DNA of 64,000 bases, from the NCBI GenBank assembly GCA_033722555.1, contig JAWVYS010000008.1, forward strand, positions 18,235 through 82,234, written 5' to 3'. Of this stretch, positions 16,724 through 24,641 are shown in pieces. A program made the translations under genes and the position numbers. The notes under the pieces are model-generated. The model saw nothing but the letters and a program-made list of their open reading frames with translations. It made no database searches and was not told the DNA's origin. Positions within the stretch are counted from its first letter, which is position 1, and every line of letters begins with the position of its first letter. The stretch is from Brumimicrobium sp033722555 (GTDB lineage Bacteria > Bacteroidota > Bacteroidia > Flavobacteriales_D > Crocinitomicaceae).

Positions 16724-18463
16724 GTGAATAAAATTGCATGGGCCATATTTCTCCTTTTTCAGGGCTGTCTTTTTGGCCAGGAAAAGCTTATGCTTCCTGA
16801 AATCGATACGATAGGTCTGAATTACCGTGCCGGAGGTGTAGGGCTTGATTCTGTGGATGCCGTAAATGTCGGAAAAATAAATTTACGTCCTGCAGGTGGA
16901 TTTGGTGAAACGTATGAATACAACCTTCCTGAAAACCTGTTTCAGTCACCGGGAGGCATAAGCTACCGGACTACTGATATGAAGGTAAAACCCCTTTATA
17001 TTGGTCTGCCTTATCTTGGTTTTCAGTACGCTTTTGGATCGGCCCTGAATCAGGCACTGAATCTTGAATACCATCAGTTTTATGATGAAAATACCCATCT
17101 TCATTTTCGATACCATCGAAGAACAAGTAACGGTTTGCTTAGAAACGGTGATTTTAAACTGAACGACTTAAGTTTACTGTTCTTTCATTCTTCAGGAAAA
17201 TGGTCTACCAAACTGGATGCATATTACGGAGCCTATAACTATGCAGAGAATTCAGGTATAACAACAGATACTTTGATTGAGGAATTCGATATTGAGTTTA
17301 CACCGGTAATCCGTGAAAATGCACGCTCAGAAGTCCGAAAACTGGACGCTCTCTGGGAGAATTATTATCAGGTTTTAAGTATTTCTGAAAGAAAGGCAGG
17401 ACTCAAATCCAGACACAATTATACGTTAACAGGCAGGGTTTATACCGAAAATCCTTTAAACCAGGATCTTGTGGAAAACATTTATATCGATTCGTTCAGT
17501 ACACGGGATCAGTATCAAACAGCTTCAATTTCCAATGGACTTGGTATTTATTTGGCGGGATCGAACGTTGCATGGGATGTCACTTTGAATCATCGGTACT
17601 GGCGCAATCAGAACCTTGGATTAAATCGCGACACAATTGAGGCTTTTGTGCACTCAAACTTCCATCTAAAGTGGAATAAAGTCATTTTGAAGAATGAGTT
17701 TTATGCCAATTTCCTAGGTGCTTTGGGGGAAATGTATAATCATGCTTCATTGGGTATTAAACCTGTCAGGAAAATGGATGTTCAGCTGGCTTTCAGATTC
17801 GATAACCGATTGCCATTGCCTTATCAGCGTTTTCATGAGGCCAACAATATCAGGTGGGATCTCAGTTCACTTGAACTCCAACAAATCTTAAATTTTTCGG
17901 GCAGTATTCGGTATGGAGCAACCAACTATATACGTGCCTCGGTTAACTGGACCAGTGTAAATAACGGACTTTACTTTATAAACAATGATTGGAGACAGGA
18001 TACACTGGACCTTGTTTCCGCGGGCAAATTATCGCTCGGTGCTGCCTATCATCTGGGATCATGGAGTTTTTATCCCGGTGTTAGCGTTGGATTTAATACC
18101 GACAACTTCAGTTATCAGCCTTTGTTCAGTACATTGAACAGGATAGCTTATAAGACCAAATTATTTAAAGCCCGAAGATTAGGATTCACTATAGGACTTG
18201 ACGCAGGTTATTCATTGGGATATCAGTTCATGCACTACAATACTTTGCTGAGTGTTATGGAGCCCGTTCAAACACAGACGGATGCCCCTGATTTGGTTAA
18301 ACTGAATGTATTTACAGCGCTTAAAATAGAGGAATTCAGATTTTTTATACGGGGAGAAAACCTGGATTATTTCATCAATGATCAGACTTCCAGAATTGAC
18401 CTAAATTATCCGATTATGCCTTTCATTGTTCGGATCGGGGTTACCTGGGACTTTTTTAATTAG
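16724..18463 (+). CDS. Putative outer membrane porin (Porin_10-like beta-barrel)
   Basis: The 579-residue protein begins at a GTG with a signal peptide (residues 1-18, ending CLFGQ). It continues as a long chain of amphipathic beta strands rich in Tyr, Asn and Arg, ending PFIVRIGVTWDFFN; a C-terminal aromatic residue is typical of outer membrane barrels. Features such as PLYIGLPYLGFQYAFGSALNQALNLEYHQ and the RIGVTWDFFN end match the Bacteroidota putative-porin group. Substrate unknown. It is flanked upstream and downstream by related hairpin repeats, and no gene is obviously cotranscribed with it. Confidence 0.75.
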   Translation: MNKIAWAIFLLFQGCLFGQEKLMLPEIDTIGLNYRAGGVGLDSVDAVNVGKINLRPAGGFGETYEYNLPENLFQSPGGISYRTTDMKVKPLYIGLPYLGFQYAFGSALNQALNLEYHQFYDENTHLHFRYHRRTSNGLLRNGDFKLNDLSLLFFHSSGKWSTKLDAYYGAYNYAENSGITTDTLIEEFDIEFTPVIRENARSEVRKLDALWENYYQVLSISERKAGLKSRHNYTLTGRVYTENPLNQDLVENIYIDSFSTRDQYQTASISNGLGIYLAGSNVAWDVTLNHRYWRNQNLGLNRDTIEAFVHSNFHLKWNKVILKNEFYANFLGALGEMYNHASLGIKPVRKMDVQLAFRFDNRLPLPYQRFHEANNIRWDLSSLELQQILNFSGSIRYGATNYIRASVNWTSVNNGLYFINNDWRQDTLDLVSAGKLSLGAAYHLGSWSFYPGVSVGFNTDNFSYQPLFSTLNRIAYKTKLFKARRLGFTIGLDAGYSLGYQFMHYNTLLSVMEPVQTQTDAPDLVKLNVFTALKIEEFRFFIRGENLDYFINDQTSRIDLNYPIMPFIVRIGVTWDFFN

Positions 18464-18511
18464 AATCTCTTGTTTTCAATTGCCGGTCATGGATGAAATG
18501 TTGTTCTCGGC

Positions 18512-18571
18512 ACTTCCCCCTTTGGAGGGCCTGTCCCGACAGGAACTCGTCGGGAGGGCCTGAGGGGGAGG
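18512..18571. repeat. GC-rich hairpin repeat downstream of the porin gene
   Basis: The core is TCCCGAC (18534-18540) with GTCGGGA (18549-18555) around an eight-base loop. It is flanked by two copies of AGGGCCTG (18526-18533 and 18555-18562) and by outer near-complementary arms CTTCCCCC and GGGGGAGG. The core matches the third hairpin at 16180-16211. It may end transcription from the convergent porin and purE genes, but no run of T follows. Confidence 0.6.
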
Positions 18572-18626
18572 ACCAATGAAGAAAAGTCAATGTGAATTAC
18601 GCGGGGATAGTATCTTCAAACGAAGG

Positions 18627-19106
18627 CTATAAATCCCGTGCTGAATCAAGAACCTTTTGCTTAAGTTCCTCCATGTAGGCTTCCAATCTCTCAAGTAAAA
18701 CGGGCTGTTGAGCACCGATAATTTTTGCGGCAAGTATACCTGCATTCTTTGCTCCGTCCAAAGCAACTGTTGCTACAGGAATCCCGCCAGGCATTTGTAG
18801 AATCGATAAAACTGAATCCCAGCCGTCTATGGAATTTCTGGATTTCACCGGCACACCAATAACGGGAAGGGGAGTGAGGGATGCTGTCATACCGGGTAAA
18901 TGCGCCGCTCCTCCTGCTCCCGCGATTATTACCTTCAGTCCGTTCTTATGCGCGTTTTTTGCATATTCAAACATTCTTTCCGGGGTGCGGTGAGCCGACA
19001 CAATATTCATCTCATAACTAACTCCTAAATAATCCAAAATATCTGCAGCTTCCTGCATAATATGTAGGTCGGATTTGCTTCCCATGATTATTCCTACGTC
19101 CGGCAT
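18627..19106 (-). CDS. purE: N5-carboxyaminoimidazole ribonucleotide mutase PurE
   Basis: The 159-residue protein has the class I PurE motifs: GSKSD (9-13), SAHRTP (37-42, with the catalytic histidine) and GAGGAAHLPG (63-72). It moves the carboxyl group of N5-CAIR to give CAIR in de novo purine synthesis and forms an octamer. Length and motifs are those of the bacterial mutase. No purK lies next to it in the window. A near-consensus -7 element (TATCTTTA, one mismatch) lies upstream on the minus strand. Confidence 0.96.
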   Translation of the reverse strand: MPDVGIIMGSKSDLHIMQEAADILDYLGVSYEMNIVSAHRTPERMFEYAKNAHKNGLKVIIAGAGGAAHLPGMTASLTPLPVIGVPVKSRNSIDGWDSVLSILQMPGGIPVATVALDGAKNAGILAAKIIGAQQPVLLERLEAYMEELKQKVLDSARDL

Positions 19107-19222
19107 ATCGTATTTTTTTTGTAAAGATAGTTATTTATTGAAGTAAATGGCTTAACACTTATTGGCTGAATGAAATGTTATTTTCTATGGTTTGTTTTGA
19201 TTCCTTTTTCTAAATATTCGCT

Positions 19223-19230
19223 TAACTTTG
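19223..19230 (+). promoter_or_regulatory. -7 promoter element TAACTTTG of upp
   Basis: Exact match ending four bases (TTAC) before the ATG at 19235, so the upp transcript is expected to have essentially no leader. Confidence 0.65.
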
Positions 19231-19234
19231 TTAC

Positions 19235-19882
19235 ATGATTCATAATTTCTCTGAAACAAATTCCCTGTTCGGCAGGTTTTTAGCTGAGATTCGGGACGTA
19301 GATATCCAGAAAGACAGAATGCGATTCCGTCGAAATTTACAACGCATAGCTGAGATCATGGCTTATGAACTCTCCAAATCCTTACGGTACGAGGAAAAAA
19401 CAGTTGTAACCCCGCTGGGAGATGCGCAAATGATGCTTTCTGACGATAAGATTGTTTTGGCTACCATATTGCGGGCAGGTTTACCTATGCATCAGGGACT
19501 TTTGAATTATTTTGATCATGCAGAATCTGCCTTTGTTAGTGCGTACAGAAAACATACTTCGGATGAAGACTTCGATATTCATGTAGAATACTGTGCCTCG
19601 CCAGATCTGGATAAAAAAGTATTGGTTATCAGTGATCCCATGCTGGCAACTGGAAACTCCATGGCTATGGTTTACTCTGCGCTAAAGAAGTACGGTAAAC
19701 CAAAAAGTATTCATTTGGTTATTGGAATAGCTACCGATGAAGCCATAAATTTTATTCGAAAAAAGTTTCCTGACAATGTTAAGATCTGGGTAGGTGCCAT
19801 CGACGACGAACTTACGGCTCAATCGTACATCGTACCCGGATTGGGAGATGCGGGCGATTTGGCTTTTGGAGACAAGGTATGA
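19235..19882 (+). CDS. upp: Uracil phosphoribosyltransferase
   Basis: This 215-residue type I phosphoribosyltransferase has the PRPP-binding loop SDPMLATGNSMAM (about residues 132-144) and the C-terminal uracil-binding region (VPGLGDAGDLAFG). It salvages uracil with PRPP to UMP and PPi. It heads a three-gene unit: the next gene overlaps its stop by four bases, and the third, a YjjG-like nucleotidase, overlaps that by one. The promoter sits right at the start codon. Confidence 0.95.
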   Translation: MIHNFSETNSLFGRFLAEIRDVDIQKDRMRFRRNLQRIAEIMAYELSKSLRYEEKTVVTPLGDAQMMLSDDKIVLATILRAGLPMHQGLLNYFDHAESAFVSAYRKHTSDEDFDIHVEYCASPDLDKKVLVISDPMLATGNSMAMVYSALKKYGKPKSIHLVIGIATDEAINFIRKKFPDNVKIWVGAIDDELTAQSYIVPGLGDAGDLAFGDKV

Positions 19883-20349
19883 ATTTCTGGCTATATCTCA
19901 CCTTCGCTTTATTCAGTACCTGGAAATTCTTGTTTACTCCAATGGCTGGACCTGCAGCCGGTTTATCTTTTACGGAGACACTCATAAGCTGTTTGATCGG
20001 AGGGTATATTTCTGCGGGTATTTTTTATTTTGGGAGCAGTTATTTCATGAAAAGGTCATTACAAAACCGCGTGAAAAAGGAAGAAATACTAAAAAAAGAA
20101 GGTAAGCCGCTCAAATTGAAAAAAAGATTCACATCAACAAACAGATGGATTATTCGAATCAAAAACTCACTGGGTAAATACGGGGTGACTTATCTTTTCC
20201 CTCTTTTTCTTTCAATTCCAATAGGGACGGTTATTACAGCAAAATTCTACAAACATCAGAAAGATACTTTCTTCTGGATTGTCCTTTTTCTGACTTTAAA
20301 CGGATTGCTGATTACGGGAGGAACTTATTTGCTTACTTTTGTAGTGTAA
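19879..20349 (+). CDS. Small four-helix membrane protein, unknown function
   Basis: I do not recognise a definite family. The 156-residue protein has two N-terminal helices (about 3-20 and 35-53), a basic loop of about 50 residues (many Lys and Arg), and two C-terminal helices (about 106-124 and 131-155). The segment KYGVTYLFPLFLSIPIGT is loosely reminiscent of small multidrug-export family proteins. It sits between upp and a pyrimidine nucleotidase gene with overlaps of four and one bases, so it must be co-translated with them. A role in nucleobase or nucleoside traffic is a guess from context only. Confidence 0.65.
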   Translation: MNFWLYLTFALFSTWKFLFTPMAGPAAGLSFTETLISCLIGGYISAGIFYFGSSYFMKRSLQNRVKKEEILKKEGKPLKLKKRFTSTNRWIIRIKNSLGKYGVTYLFPLFLSIPIGTVITAKFYKHQKDTFFWIVLFLTLNGLLITGGTYLLTFVV

Positions 20350-21053
20350 TGAGTGCAATTCAGCATATTTTCTTCGATCTTGACAGAACCTTATGGGATT
20401 TTGAAACCAATTCGAAAGCTGCTCTTCAAACTATTTTCGAAGAATTGAAGTTGGCTGAGTTTATTTCAAACTTTGATGATTTTCATACTGTTTACCGAGA
20501 AATCAATGCTCAGTACTGGTCAGATTATTCCAAAGGTGTTGTTTCCAAAGAAGACCTTAGATCGGGAAGATTTTTGAAAACATTGCAAAAATTTGATATC
20601 AACGACACTGAACTCGGTACAACAATCGGTGATAAGTATATTCAGATATCACCCCACCAGACAAACCTGTTTCCCGGAACAAAAGAAACCTTGGAGCAAT
20701 TAAAAAAAGACAACTTTCGCTTACACATTATAACAAATGGTTTCAAAGAAACCCAGTTCATCAAATTGGAAAAAAGTGGAATCATTCAATATTTCGAGGA
20801 TATTCTGTGCAGCGAGGAAATTGGGGTTAACAAGCCTGATCCAAAGGTTTTTAACGCTGCGCTGCGTCGGACAGGTGCCAAAAATGTCCATTCCATGATG
20901 ATCGGTGACGATTTCAACGCAGACATTATAGGTGCTGAAAATTGTGGAATCAGAGCCGTGCTTTTTGATCCATACGGTCATTATAACGATAGGATAGATC
21001 TTGAAAAAATCAGTAGCCTTGAGGAACTCCCAGTGAAAATTATCGGACTATAG
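20349..21053 (+). CDS. YjjG-family HAD nucleotidase (non-canonical pyrimidine nucleotide phosphatase)
   Basis: The 234-residue haloacid-dehalogenase enzyme has motif I FFDLDRTLWDF (nucleophile Asp10, general acid Asp12), motif II in IITNGF, the lysine in NKPDPKVF and motif IV GDDFNAD. The DLDRTLWDF start and cap region resemble YjjG, which removes phosphate from damaged or non-canonical pyrimidine nucleotides. The position in one operon with upp fits, since upp can convert toxic uracil analogues to nucleotides. Exact substrate is inferred. Confidence 0.85.
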   Translation: MSAIQHIFFDLDRTLWDFETNSKAALQTIFEELKLAEFISNFDDFHTVYREINAQYWSDYSKGVVSKEDLRSGRFLKTLQKFDINDTELGTTIGDKYIQISPHQTNLFPGTKETLEQLKKDNFRLHIITNGFKETQFIKLEKSGIIQYFEDILCSEEIGVNKPDPKVFNAALRRTGAKNVHSMMIGDDFNADIIGAENCGIRAVLFDPYGHYNDRIDLEKISSLEELPVKIIGL

Positions 21054-21062
21054 ACAGACAAT

Positions 21063-21812
21063 TTATTCCAGAATCATCTGTCTCATTTTTTCGTAAAGAA
21101 TAATACCTGCGGATACACCTACGTTGTAGGAAGCTATCGTACCGAGTAGAGGGATTTTTGCCCTTTGATGAGCAAGCTTTAAAAGTTCCGGGGAAATTCC
21201 GTCTTCTTCGGAACCGAGAATAATTGCTGTTGGACCGGCAAGAGAAACATCGAAAACGAAATCTTTTGTTTTTTCAGTACATGCCACGATTCGTAAACCT
21301 GCATTCTTGAGGTATTCCACAACTTCGATGAGGTCACGCGTTTTACATACCGGTATTTTATGCAAAGCACCCGCAGAGGTTTTTATGGAATCACTTGTGA
21401 TCAATGCAGAATTCTTATCCGGAATTACTATGGCGTGTACACCTGAACATTCTGCCGTGCGGGCAATGGCTCCGAAATTTCGCACATCAGTAATCCTGTC
21501 AAGGACGAGTATATTCGGCACATCTCCTCGTTCAAAAACATCGTTGAGCACGTTCTCAATAGTGTGATAAATTACCGGAGAGATAAAGGCTACCACTCCC
21601 TGGTGATTTTTTGAGGTTAATCGATTGATTTTTTCGGCGGGTACAAACTGCAGCGTGTACTTTTTATTCGCAAGAGCTTCTTTAAGTTCCTTGAAAAGGG
21701 CCTTATCCATGCCTCGCTGAATCATTATTTTATTGATCTCCTTTCGTGCCTCGACAGCTTCTATAACGGCTCTCACCCCAAAAATCAAGTCGTCAATTTC
21801 CTCTTTTGCCAT
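21063..21812 (-). CDS. rlmB: 23S rRNA (guanosine-2'-O-)-methyltransferase RlmB (TrmH/SpoU family)
   Basis: The 249-residue protein has an N-terminal substrate-binding domain (FGVRAVIEAV, residues about 10-80) and a SPOUT knot domain. The three SpoU motifs are LDRITDVRNFGAIARTAE, IILGSEEDGIS, and IPLLGTIASYNVGVSAGIILYE. RlmB methylates the 2'-hydroxyl of a guanosine in the peptidyl-transferase loop of 23S rRNA. Motif 3 has SYNVGVS where SLNVSVA is usual, a mild deviation. It is convergent with the yjjG-like gene, nine bases apart. The promoter (TAATTTTG) lies 17 bases before the ATG. Confidence 0.9.
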   Translation of the reverse strand: MAKEEIDDLIFGVRAVIEAVEARKEINKIMIQRGMDKALFKELKEALANKKYTLQFVPAEKINRLTSKNHQGVVAFISPVIYHTIENVLNDVFERGDVPNILVLDRITDVRNFGAIARTAECSGVHAIVIPDKNSALITSDSIKTSAGALHKIPVCKTRDLIEVVEYLKNAGLRIVACTEKTKDFVFDVSLAGPTAIILGSEEDGISPELLKLAHQRAKIPLLGTIASYNVGVSAGIILYEKMRQMILE

Positions 21813-21829
21813 AATCTTCTATTTGTTGC

Positions 21830-21837
21830 CAAAATTA
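21830..21837 (-). promoter_or_regulatory. -7 promoter element TAATTTTG of rlmB
   Basis: Exact TAnnTTTG match on the minus strand, 17 bases before the ATG at 21812. Confidence 0.55.
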
Positions 21838-21970
21838 AATAAATCAATGGTATCGCTCCGTTTTTTATTTAAATTCATTTAGGCCAGGTACAAAAACAAC
21901 CTGAACTAAACTTTTCTGAAACTGAACTGTCTTTTTACTAATTAAAGACCGATAATCTGATTCGGCTCAC

Positions 21971-21978
21971 TATTTTTG
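21971..21978 (+). promoter_or_regulatory. -7 promoter element TATTTTTG of the ABC exporter operon
   Basis: Exact match ending four bases (CAAC) before the ATG at 21983, again predicting a leaderless mRNA. Confidence 0.65.
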
Positions 21979-21982
21979 CAAC

Positions 21983-23761
21983 ATGGCTAAGGAGAATAAA
22001 GCAAAATTTGATCTTAACGTTTTTAAACGGCTCATGCATTATGCCAAGCCTCATAAAGGCTCTCTGATTCTTGCGTTTGTTTTTACCATCGGATTGGCAG
22101 TCGTGGCTCCTTTGCGTCCGAGTATTATTGGTGATATGGTAACCAATTATATTGATAAGGATCAGAACCCTGATGCCCTCTTGTTCTGGACCTTGATCGT
22201 AATCGGGATGCTTTTACTGGAAGCAGTCTTTCAGTTCTTCAGTACCTTTTATGCTAATCTTTTGGCACAAGCAGTAATTCGTGATATGCGTATTCGGCTC
22301 TTCAGACACATGATGTCATTTAAAATGAAGTACTTTGACAAAACACCGGTAGGTTCCGTTGTTACAAGGATTGTATCAGATCTTGAGGCAATATCAGAGG
22401 TTTTTTCGCAAGGATTGATAAATATGATGGGAGATATTCTTGTTCTTCTCACTATCCTCGGATGGATGTTTTATACGGATGCCTTACTGGCTTTATTCAT
22501 TTTAATTCCGATTCCTTTACTAATTATTGCTACGCGCATTTTCGCAAGGGCAATGAAGAAAGCCTATCAAAAAGAAAGGGTGGAGGTGAACCGGTTGAAT
22601 ACCTTCGTGCAGGAAAGAATTTCAGGCATGGCTATCCTTCAGTTGTTTAACAGAGAGGAGGTTGAGAAAGAACGATTTTCAGAAATCAATGCCCGCCACA
22701 GACAAGCGCATATGGATACCATCTGGGCAAACTCGATATTTTTTCCCGTTGTAGAATTTCTCAGTTCGCTTTCAATCGCATTTCTAATCGTTTTCAGCGC
22801 GTGGTCCCTTGCTCAGGATATTTCTGCGGGAGAAGAGTCTACCGGAACTATTGTAAAATATACTTTGTGGGTGCATATGCTTTATAGACCTATCCGTCAA
22901 CTTGCTGATAAATTCAATGTCCTACAAAGAGGAATAGTTAGGGCAGAAAGGGTGTTCGATACACTCGATACCCAGGAGCAGATTCAGGACGAGGGTGATT
23001 TGACGGATACAGATTTTCAAAAACCGATAGAATTTAAAAAAATCTGGTTTGCTTATCAGGACGATGACTGGGTGTTGAAGGATATTGACCTCAAAATAGA
23101 ACCAAATACAACAGTCGCTTTTGTAGGGGCAACGGGTGCAGGAAAATCTTCTATCGTAAACCTCCTATCGCGTTTTTATGAATTCCAGAAAGGGGAAATA
23201 CTTATTGGTGAAACCGACATCCGTGAAATCGATCTGAAGTATTTGAGAAAAAATATCTCCATCGTTCTTCAAGATGTCTTTCTTTTTTCGGACACCATTT
23301 ATAACAACATTACGCTTGGGGACAATTCAATATCCCGTGACGATGTAATTGATGCTGCCAAGGCAGTAGGTGCTCACGATTTTATTATGCGTCTTCCCAA
23401 TAATTATGACTATAACGTAGGAGAACGCGGCGGAGTATTATCTGTCGGTCAGAGACAATTGCTGGCGTTTATAAGGGCGTATGTTTATAACCCGCACATT
23501 CTTATTCTTGACGAAGCTACCTCAAGCGTAGATAATGAAAGTGAAGAACTGATACAGCTAGCTACGGAGAAATTAACAGTCGGTAGAACCTCTATTGTGA
23601 TTGCACACAGGCTCTCTACGATTCAAAGTGCTGATAAAATAGTGGTGCTCGACAAGGGAGAAATTATGGAAACAGGAAGTCATTCCGAACTTATCGAAAA
23701 AGGAGGGTCTTATAAAAATTTGTATGAACGTCAGTTTCTGGCCGCAGAAAGAAAAGATTAG
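21983..23761 (+). CDS. ABC exporter, fused membrane and ATPase domains (MsbA/MdlB type)
   Basis: The 592-residue half-transporter has a six-helix type I exporter domain (about 20-330). Its nucleotide-binding domain contains Walker A GATGAGKSS (about 383-391), the signature LSVGQRQ (slightly divergent from LSGGQ), Walker B ILILDEATSS and the switch histidine in VIAHRLST. Such proteins dimerise to export lipids, drugs or peptides; the substrate is unknown. The LSVGQ signature is common in the MdlA/MdlB-like branch. The next gene starts five bases after the stop, so an operon with the binding-fold protein and menD is likely. Confidence 0.93.
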   Translation: MAKENKAKFDLNVFKRLMHYAKPHKGSLILAFVFTIGLAVVAPLRPSIIGDMVTNYIDKDQNPDALLFWTLIVIGMLLLEAVFQFFSTFYANLLAQAVIRDMRIRLFRHMMSFKMKYFDKTPVGSVVTRIVSDLEAISEVFSQGLINMMGDILVLLTILGWMFYTDALLALFILIPIPLLIIATRIFARAMKKAYQKERVEVNRLNTFVQERISGMAILQLFNREEVEKERFSEINARHRQAHMDTIWANSIFFPVVEFLSSLSIAFLIVFSAWSLAQDISAGEESTGTIVKYTLWVHMLYRPIRQLADKFNVLQRGIVRAERVFDTLDTQEQIQDEGDLTDTDFQKPIEFKKIWFAYQDDDWVLKDIDLKIEPNTTVAFVGATGAGKSSIVNLLSRFYEFQKGEILIGETDIREIDLKYLRKNISIVLQDVFLFSDTIYNNITLGDNSISRDDVIDAAKAVGAHDFIMRLPNNYDYNVGERGGVLSVGQRQLLAFIRAYVYNPHILILDEATSSVDNESEELIQLATEKLTVGRTSIVIAHRLSTIQSADKIVVLDKGEIMETGSHSELIEKGGSYKNLYERQFLAAERKD

Positions 23762-23766
23762 GTGTT

Positions 23767-24627
23767 ATGATGAAATTAAAAATAGGTGGTGTACCTGAGC
23801 ATTTTAATCTTCCATGGAAATTGGCCATGGAGGAAGGAAAATTCCGTGAGGAAGATATTCATTTACATTGGGAAGATATGGCAGGCGGCACCGGTCAGAT
23901 GATAAGAGGCTTGGAAAACAATACACTGGATGTTGCCGTTTTGCTGACAGAGGGTATTACCAGAGCTATTCTTCAGGGTTTGGATGCCCGTATTCTTAAT
24001 GTTTACGTAAGTTCTTCACTTCACTGGGGAATACACGTACCTTTTGAATCAGCAATATCCTCTGTAAATCAATTGGAAGGAAAAACCTTTGCTATTTCCA
24101 GAGAAGGCTCTGGTTCACATTTGATGTCCTATGTACTTGCTGATCAAAAAGGTTGGAATGTTCAAGAGTTGTCTTTTAATATAGTGGGTGATGTATATGG
24201 AGGTTTATGGGCTCTTCAGAACAATGAGGCACAGGCATTTCTCTGGGAAAAGTATACGACAAAGCCCTATGCAGATCAAAAAAAATGCAGATATATTGAT
24301 GAGGTTGTTACACCCTGGCCTTGTTTTGTGATCGCGGTTCGAAGGGAAATTATTGATATTTATGGAGATGAACTGGATAAACTCTTCGAAATAGTTCGTT
24401 TAAAAGCCCGTGAACTGAAAATCAATCCGGATACAGTCGACATTATTTCCTGGCGTTACGGGCTGAAGAAAGAAGACGTAAGAAACTGGTTAAAAGAGAC
24501 GGACTGGAATTATGGAGACGGTGATTACAGCGAAGAATTTGATAAAACCGTAAAATATTTGCTTAAATTACAATTGATTACGGAAAGTCAGGCTCAGGGT
24601 TTTGAAACGAAACTTTTTGTAAAATAA
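23767..24627 (+). CDS. Cytoplasmic periplasmic-binding-protein-fold protein (Ca3427-like PBP2)
   Basis: The 286-residue protein begins LKIGGVPEHFNLPWKLAMEEG and contains GGTGQMIRGLENNTLDVAVLLTEG and LHWGIHVPFES. This is the type 2 substrate-binding fold of the NMT1/THI5-like kind, closest to the Ca3427-like group known from bacteria and fungi. There is no signal peptide or lipobox, so it should remain in the cytoplasm and cannot serve an uptake ABC transporter in the usual way. It lies 5 bases after an ABC exporter and 14 bases before menD. Cytoplasmic members of this fold include the menaquinone enzymes MqnA and MqnD, but the sequence does not look like those. Function unknown. Confidence 0.75.
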   Translation: MMKLKIGGVPEHFNLPWKLAMEEGKFREEDIHLHWEDMAGGTGQMIRGLENNTLDVAVLLTEGITRAILQGLDARILNVYVSSSLHWGIHVPFESAISSVNQLEGKTFAISREGSGSHLMSYVLADQKGWNVQELSFNIVGDVYGGLWALQNNEAQAFLWEKYTTKPYADQKKCRYIDEVVTPWPCFVIAVRREIIDIYGDELDKLFEIVRLKARELKINPDTVDIISWRYGLKKEDVRNWLKETDWNYGDGDYSEEFDKTVKYLLKLQLITESQAQGFETKLFVK

Positions 24628-24641
24628 CTGATAATTGAAAA

